64,000 bases of DNA from Siphonodentalium dalli (Eukaryota > Mollusca > Scaphopoda > Gadilida > Siphonodentaliidae). The DNA lies in assembly GCA_032622095.1 (NCBI GenBank), contig CP136061.1, positions 193,944,369 to 194,008,368 on the forward strand. The letters are read 5' to 3'. The first letter of the stretch is position 1. Every line of letters starts with the position of its first letter. Shown in pieces: positions 58,618 to 64,000 of this stretch. The notes below the pieces were generated by a model. It made no database searches, was not told the DNA's origin, and saw only the letters and a program-made list of their open reading frames with translations. Both the position numbers and the translations under genes were made by a program.

Positions 58618-59881
58618 TCTCTATTCCGAAGGTTCGCTATTCCGAAGGTTCACTATTCCGAAGGTTCGCTATTCCGAAGGTTCGCTATTCCGAAGATTTT
58701 TTTTAATTTAAAGGTTAATTCTATATTCTAAAGTGTTGAGAGGGTTCTTTATCACGAAGACAGTTTTTATGAAGGAAATAACTTAAAACATTGAAACAAT
58801 AAATGTGACTTTTTTCTTCGCGGGTTTCCTTGACATTAAATGTCATTACGTATGACGTTATTTCCCAAAACAAAACATATTCACGTCAGGCAGCCCACAC
58901 TTGTAATTGCTATGTTTCATTACGAATTATATATATTAATGTCATCACGTATGACGTTATATCTCAATAATCTTAGAGGCAATAATACGCCAGCTAAAGG
59001 CGGATTAAAACAGTGGGGCTATAACTCTTAATGAATAATGCGTAGCAGAATGTCGTTGAATAGACGGGTATGAGATGAACCAAACTGCAATTGTGAATTT
59101 GTATTGAATTTTAAATGTCTGTATCAGAAGATGTCCATAGAGAAATAGAAAACAGCTTAAATCATAAAAAGATCCCCCCGTTTTGGCTCCCAGAATGCAA
59201 CATAATTCAACCTAATGTATTTTCAATTGAAGGGGAATAACACTATCTTTAAAATATAGAGTTATTCCCACTCCATTGAAAATAATACACTTTGCACAAC
59301 AAAACCAGATGAACCTTTAAAAGCACAAAAACACGTCGTTAACTCAACAAAAACAACAGGTTCACAGTTTATTACATCGCATAAGCTGATAATACAGCGT
59401 TAGAGAGCTTCCTATTTCCAATGGTATATATACTGGCGTATATGTTATATATGTGATCTGGGGGTTCGAAAATTAAGTGGGCCTTTAATGTTGATGTTTC
59501 TTTCAAATTGCCAGTTCGGAAAAACTATATCTCTTACATGTAGTTTATTTAAGTCATGGTGTTTTCAACTTTCCATATTAAACGATAAACTGATAATGTC
59601 TTCTTGCTATTAATAACCGAAATCTGGGACAATTTGGGAATCAGAAGTGGGTGTATAAATGTACTATATGTGAATACTAGCGTAATAGTATTTTTCATTC
59701 CTCGTGTGTTTTTTGTGGTGGGGGTGAAAATTTTCATTCATTTCTGGTGAAATACGCCCAGAATAGAAAACCTTCGGAATAGCGAACCTTCGGAATAGCG
59801 AACCTTCGGAATAATGAACCTTCGGAATAATGAACCTTCGGAATAGCGAACCTTCGGAATAATGAACCTTCGGAATAGAGA
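58618..59881. mobile_element. FB-like foldback with 16-bp tandem repeats in its inverted ends
   Basis: Left end 58618-58698 has four to five head-to-tail copies of TTCGCTATTCCGAAGG; right end 59765-59881 has seven in inverse orientation. Both ends start TCTCTATTCCGAAGG. Tandem short repeats within TIRs are the hallmark of Drosophila FB elements. Encloses a copy of the 32085 repeat (59119-59490) and no transposase. Confidence 0.78.
59119..59490 (+). repeat. Dispersed ~380-bp repeat, copy 2
   Basis: Same orientation and order as 32085-32455; lies inside the FB-like element. Confidence 0.75.
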
Positions 59882-59948
59882 ACCCTACCCGCTAAAGTCA
59901 TAATTCTGTTCTAGCATATAAACCAAACATGATGTAGGTCTGCTTCAT

Positions 59949-60805
59949 ATGTTTAGAATGGATGAACTAGCGATAACAAATAATTTCAACCAAAAGCTCT
60001 ACTACGAGAGCTATGCTACCAACAAACGTGTGTTGATTCCCAAATCAATTGGTGACCTGCTGGAAGCAAGTACTTCTTCCAAAAAGACTTCGCATCAGTA
60101 TTATCTGTTAAAGAAGTATGAACTGTTCATGTGTGGTGATGTACCAAGGCTGATTCATCGACGGGAAGCCGATGAAGGCCCTCTGTACTTTGTTTCTATA
60201 GAGGACACATATGATGTTATAAAGCGTGCGCACATAGCAACTGGTCATGGCGGCAGAGATAAGATGATCAAAGAACTCAGCAAGAAATACGGAAACGTCA
60301 CACAAGAAGCACTCAACCTGTTCAAGTCTGCCTGCCTTCAGTGCCAAAAGAAACGAAAGCGAGTAACGACCAAAGGTGTTGTGGTGAAGCCCATTCTGTC
60401 AAAGGAGTTTAGCTCTCGTGCACAAGTGGACTTAGTCGACATGCTATCAATATGCCAAGGTCAATTCAAATGGATAATGAACTATCAGGATAATCTGACG
60501 AAATTCTGTATTATTAAGCCTCTAACTTCCAAGAGAGCAGCGGAGGTAGCATTTCAGCTCCTCGACATATTCCGTCTGTTCGGTGCGCCTGCCATTCTGC
60601 AAAGTGACAATGATTCATAATTTACAGCTGAGGTTATCAACGAGTTGAAAGTAATGTCAAGGCTCTGTCGGAAGATCGAACTGTGACGTGAAGGACATGT
60701 TGGTTGCGTGGTTATGTGACCACAACACCACTGATTGGACTGTTGGTCTCAAGTTTGTACAATTTCAGAAAAATTCGAGACATCACAGTGGGATTATTGT
60801 CAATT
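59949..60805 (+). pseudogene. KRBA2/Ginger-type integrase, truncated
   Basis: The first 223 codons (59949-60620) are open. They have an HHCC zinc-binding domain (H95, H100, C129, C132) and the start of the rve integrase core, with the first catalytic Asp near 161 in QVDLVDM and the second at 220 in LQSDN. A stop then interrupts the frame. About 70 bp later, homologous sequence resumes (DVKDMLVAW..., FVQFQKN) up to about 60805, but the block that should carry the catalytic Glu is gone. So the enzyme is dead. The match is to the integrase family seen in KRBA2, SCAND3 and Ginger/Gypsy-type elements. It lies between the TIRs of the element at 58305-60914, with its C-terminal remnant touching the right TIR. 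Confidence 0.75.
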
Positions 60806-61336
60806 ATCAAAATCAGTTAATATGTCTAATAAAACACTCCTAATTTCAGTTATTATACATATTAACTGAGTGAATCAGGTATTACACATAATAACTGAAA
60901 ATTTCAGGTATTATACATATTAACTGATTTTTTTTTTTTTTTAAATACATTTTTATTCATTAACTCATGAATGAAATTGGACCCAAAACTCAGACACAGC
61001 CTATTTTATTGGGTCCAAACAGAAAAATACAAAAAGTTGACAAACAAGGACACATGACAATTTAATGGTGTATATATCTTGTATCATGGAAATTCCTAAT
61101 AATCATTAAGTATGAAGTCACTAAATAGGATTAAATAAAACAGGGTTATCCTGAAAATACTGTTGATGGCAATGAGTAAGAGTTTAGAGTTTAAAATGAT
61201 TCAATATTCAGATAAAGTTGTGATGATATAATAACCATATAAATTTGAATATAAATTTGAATGATACGTCACATCCACATGTATCAATCTGCAAGTTAAA
61301 CTTAAGCAGAAAAAGTGTACTGCAGTTGATATGTAA

Positions 61337-62518
61337 TCACAGTCTCTCAGTAGATTCAAAGTAAATATGAAGTGCATTACATATTGTTGAATTTGTATTA
61401 GGAACAACATGGGATGATCCAATAAGAAAATCTTTAATACAAATTTCACAATCTAGGTCTTTCAATGTTAATACTAAGGATTCACGTTGTCTATAAAATA
61501 ATGGGCAAAAGACTATGTAGTGCTCAGGATCCTCACAAGCATAACCACAACTACAGCTTGGATCATCAATTAGAAACCTTTCATACTTATGAGCATTCAG
61601 ATCACTACAGCCTAGGCGCAATTTAGCATGTATTATTTGGTTACATCTGCTCCCTTCATAATAGACTTTGGGCACCACTGCATTGAATCTAGTCAGGTCA
61701 AATTTTAATTTAGATAGAGAATTTGTATTTAGTATATCAGTGTCCACATTGTTCCACAGTCTCACACCAGAAGGAAAGAATGAGTTATAGAAACTTTCCA
61801 GATTCCATTCGAATTCAACTAATTTATCCACTCGAAAAGAGTAATCACATGTATCAGAGACAAGTCTTGGAATCTTCAGATAGAGATACTGTGGACAAAG
61901 CCTATTCACAAGTTTAAACATCATAATGTTTTTTCTACGTTCTCGTCTTAAACTTAAGGGAGCAAAACCAGTTTCAGTGTATATTAGATTATGACTGATA
62001 CCTCTAACTGCACCACATATTGTGCGAAGACCATCAAGGTGTAAATTTTCCAACTGAGTACATTTTGTCAAAGAGCAATTACCCCAAACTGAGTCTGCAT
62101 AATCAAATAGAGGTAATATGAAAGACCTGTATATGTTCAGTAAGGCCGATCTCGATAGGCGATATTTAAAACTCCTAAATATGTATAGCATAGGTGCAAC
62201 CTTATTGACAATAGTGTCAATATGGATGTCCCAATTTCCACTCCTACTGAAAGTGAGACCCAGGTGTTTGTGTTCATCTACTTCTTGTACTGGTTGATCA
62301 CATAAGAACAATACTGGATTAACATGGTTACCATCCGCTCCGATTGTCAAAGTATTTGTTTTGGCAGGGCTAAAATTAACTTGCCATTTCTTTGCCCATT
62401 CTCCAATACGGAGAAGGTCCCTATTTAGAATCTCGGCAGCCATAACTTCATTGTCTACAGGCAAAAATAAGCAGGTATCATCTGCATAAAGTCTAATGTT
62501 AGATTCTATACCCGACAC
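61337..62518 (-). CDS. LINE ORF2, C-terminal part with YADD and Cys/His motif
   Basis: This 393-codon frame carries the second catalytic RT motif YADD at residues 11-14, then the thumb region and a long C-terminal domain (LPLFDYADSVWGN, LSLRRERRKNIMMFKL). A Cys/His cluster CSCG...C...EHY..FC lies at about residues 322-338. It is the continuation of ORF2 from 62518-63990, separated only by the single-base frameshift, and ends at a stop 390 bp before the poly(A) tail. Intact apart from that break, so the insertion may be young. Confidence 0.85.
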   Translation of the reverse strand: MSGIESNIRLYADDTCLFLPVDNEVMAAEILNRDLLRIGEWAKKWQVNFSPAKTNTLTIGADGNHVNPVLFLCDQPVQEVDEHKHLGLTFSRSGNWDIHIDTIVNKVAPMLYIFRSFKYRLSRSALLNIYRSFILPLFDYADSVWGNCSLTKCTQLENLHLDGLRTICGAVRGISHNLIYTETGFAPLSLRRERRKNIMMFKLVNRLCPQYLYLKIPRLVSDTCDYSFRVDKLVEFEWNLESFYNSFFPSGVRLWNNVDTDILNTNSLSKLKFDLTRFNAVVPKVYYEGSRCNQIIHAKLRLGCSDLNAHKYERFLIDDPSCSCGYACEDPEHYIVFCPLFYRQRESLVLTLKDLDCEICIKDFLIGSSHVVPNTNSTICNALHIYFESTERL

Positions 62519-63990
62519 TATATCGTTGATGTAAATATTAAATAGGAGGGGCCTAGTATTGAGCCTTGGGGTACACCAGCATGTATAGTACTATTCTTAG
62601 AAATGTTTGCATTAATTACTGTGGACTGAGTTCTATTATTAAGATATTTAACAAACCATGACAGTAATTTACCTCGGATACCTATTGCATTTAATTTATG
62701 TATAAGACCTTTGTGCCAAACTCTGTCAAATGCCTTGCTTATATCACAGAATATAAATCTGAAGGATGACCTATCGTTTAAAGTTTGTTGGGTGAAGTAG
62801 TCAATGTCGAGAAGTTCGTATATTGTACTATCGCCAGGCGTAAAACCTGACTGATATGGAGTTAGCAGGCAGTGAGAAGAAGTAAATTCATACACATATT
62901 TAAACACCACCTTCTCAAACACTTTACTAAGTGTACTGGTCAGAGATACTGGCCTATAATTACTTTTTTCATTTACAGAACCTTTCTTATGTATAGGAGT
63001 TACATTAGCATGCTTCCATATTTGTGGGAAATGTGATTCTTCAAGAAGAACATTAAATAATCTAGTTAGAGGTTCTGACAATACAAAAGAAAAAGTTTTC
63101 AATACCCTATTACTCACGTTATCAGGCCCAGAGGCTTTACCAGTTTCAAGTGAATTTAAAATCTGATTGACATCTTCAACAGTTACTTCAATTTCTTCCA
63201 GACATTTACTGTTAAAGTGTAAGTCTGGTAAATGAAGCGAGTCATCAATAGACGTACCCTGTTCAACAAAATAGTTATGTAGAATATTAGCTATATCAGA
63301 AGCATCACTGATTAGATTATTGGATTCAATCAATGGTGGAAAATTCCTATGCGTATTTTGAGTCCTTTTCATGAAATCATTTGCTAACCTCCACCATTGT
63401 TTATTATTGAAATTTCCAGTTGAAACTGATATGTCTAACTTCTGGTCATATTCTAATTTTGCTTTTCTGATTGCGCCAATTGTCTCATTTCTTACTATCC
63501 TGAAGTTCCCCCAGCTATCCACGTTATTATTTTTTTTTGCTAATTTGTGGGCCCTATCCCGTTTTTTCATTTTACTTTTTAAGTCACATGCGATCCAAGA
63601 TTTATCATTACTCTTTACTGTGACAACTTTATTTGGAACAAATCTGTCAGTTGTCTCCGTGATATAAGCAACCACTTTCTCAACAACATCAGTAAATTTA
63701 GATAGAAAAATAGTGTCCCAGTTTACACTAGTAAATGCTAGCTTCATACCTTCAAAATCCATACGTGCGTAATCATATATACGTCTTTTAAAAGAAGGAA
63801 GGTGTGTACTAGGTTCTTTAAGAGTCACCAATGTAGCACAATGATCACTACAGAAAGGTGCCGATGCAGAGCAATCTTTTATCATATTTTCGCATGAGCT
63901 GAGAACCAAATCAATTAAGGTGGCTGACTTATCAGTAACACGTGTTGCTGTTTTTACAAATTGCTTTAGACCACATGATACTTCTAGCAT
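62518..63990 (-). CDS. LINE ORF2, end of endonuclease and most of reverse transcriptase
   Basis: The frame is open across 490 codons and enters from beyond the window. It opens with the last part of an APE-type endonuclease (SDH at 48-50). After a linker come RT motifs: GKASGPDNVSN, NYRPVSLTS, FCDISKAFDRVW with the first catalytic Asp near 416, and AGVPQGSILGP. Directly after the last motif the frame is lost at a C4 run (62548-62551), where one base fewer than expected changes frame and gives an early stop; the next ORF continues the same protein. Either a real inactivating mutation or a homopolymer sequencing error. The first Met here is internal, not the true start. Confidence 0.85.
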   Translation of the reverse strand: MLEVSCGLKQFVKTATRVTDKSATLIDLVLSSCENMIKDCSASAPFCSDHCATLVTLKEPSTHLPSFKRRIYDYARMDFEGMKLAFTSVNWDTIFLSKFTDVVEKVVAYITETTDRFVPNKVVTVKSNDKSWIACDLKSKMKKRDRAHKLAKKNNNVDSWGNFRIVRNETIGAIRKAKLEYDQKLDISVSTGNFNNKQWWRLANDFMKRTQNTHRNFPPLIESNNLISDASDIANILHNYFVEQGTSIDDSLHLPDLHFNSKCLEEIEVTVEDVNQILNSLETGKASGPDNVSNRVLKTFSFVLSEPLTRLFNVLLEESHFPQIWKHANVTPIHKKGSVNEKSNYRPVSLTSTLSKVFEKVVFKYVYEFTSSHCLLTPYQSGFTPGDSTIYELLDIDYFTQQTLNDRSSFRFIFCDISKAFDRVWHKGLIHKLNAIGIRGKLLSWFVKYLNNRTQSTVINANISKNSTIHAGVPQGSILGPSYLIFTSTI

Positions 63991-64000
63991 TTTAATTTTT

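Larger units (their letters stand above)
58305..60914. mobile_element. TIR element carrying a broken integrase gene (Ginger-like candidate)
   Basis: 58305-58396 pairs with 60796-60914: both read ATAATACCTGAA at the outer end and share TTAGGAGTGTTTTATTAGAC and ATTAACTGATTTTGATAATT. The right copy has an internal duplication of about 24 bp. The element contains the KRBA2-type integrase pseudogene and a nested foldback (58618-59881); without the latter it is about 1.35 kb. Integrase plus TIRs is the definition of Ginger DNA transposons. Confidence 0.65.
60928..64000 (-). mobile_element. Non-LTR retrotransposon, 3' part
   Basis: Minus-strand LINE with a 15-base poly(A) tail (T-run at 60928-60942), an AATAAA 10-15 bases before it, a ~390-bp 3' UTR, and ORF2 continuing past the window end. 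It inserted directly against the right TIR of the integrase element. Domain order and the C-terminal Cys/His motif suggest a jockey/CR1-like group; the clade is uncertain. Confidence 0.85.

Noticed and set aside
57311-59881. Regular short repeats as a CRISPR array
   Set aside because: Units are head-to-tail without unique spacers, and the setting is a eukaryotic genome.

Overview
The window looks like nuclear DNA of an animal, probably a marine invertebrate; I cannot place it further. The reasons are the AT-rich background, exons with consensus splice sites, a death-domain exon, long AT and GA microsatellites, and very dense DNA transposons, MITEs, foldback elements and retroelement remains. 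No bacterial operons, rRNA or CRISPR arrays are visible.

Region 1 (1-7614) is the most unusual part. It is a near-perfect palindrome centred at 3807/3808 whose left arm runs off the window. Each arm carries one copy of a 566-residue gene, transcribed away from the centre, that encodes a zinc finger, a virus-type P-loop (FtsK/HerA/A32-like) ATPase and a second zinc finger. A GC-rich, imperfect hairpin sits at the centre. Each arm also has ~190-bp direct repeats on both sides of the gene, a ~280-bp tandem duplication, and in its outer part a relic of a host MITE family. The simplest readings are an integrated head-to-head junction of a virus-like linear element with hairpin ends, or an inverted duplication of an integrated element plus flank.

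Region 2 (about 7.8-30.8 kb) holds what appears to be one minus-strand host gene in pieces. It has a death-domain exon (30396-30729), then exons at 20130-20320, 15704-15770, 11199-11354 and 9100-9399, and a possible last exon at 8131-8114. Splice sites and phases agree at every visible junction except one, where an exon between 20130 and 15770 seems to be missing. Its introns are filled with repeats: tandem arrays, two head-to-tail non-autonomous Helitrons, a 2.7-kb TIR element with a 7-bp target duplication, a 3.7-kb foldback with a nested insertion, and a TA-flanked MITE that begins 16 bp after a splice donor.

Region 3 (31-45 kb) has no gene I can support. It is a mosaic of TTAA-flanked elements, CAGTAATGCCC MITEs, a hAT-like MITE, hairpins and tandem arrays.

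Region 4 (45.2-54.5 kb) is a local repeat array split by an 8.48-kb insertion with matching termini and a 3-bp target duplication. Inside it lies a 5.76-kb long-inverted-repeat element with ~360-bp monomers.

Region 5 (54.5-64 kb) has two more MITEs, a minisatellite, a Penelope-like reverse-transcriptase remnant and an element with ~90-120-bp TIRs that carries a broken KRBA2/Ginger-type integrase. That element was invaded by a Drosophila-FB-like foldback. The window ends in the 3' part of a non-LTR retrotransposon on the minus strand, with poly(A) tail and one frameshift. Comparisons were made by eye, so repeat boundaries may be off by several bases.
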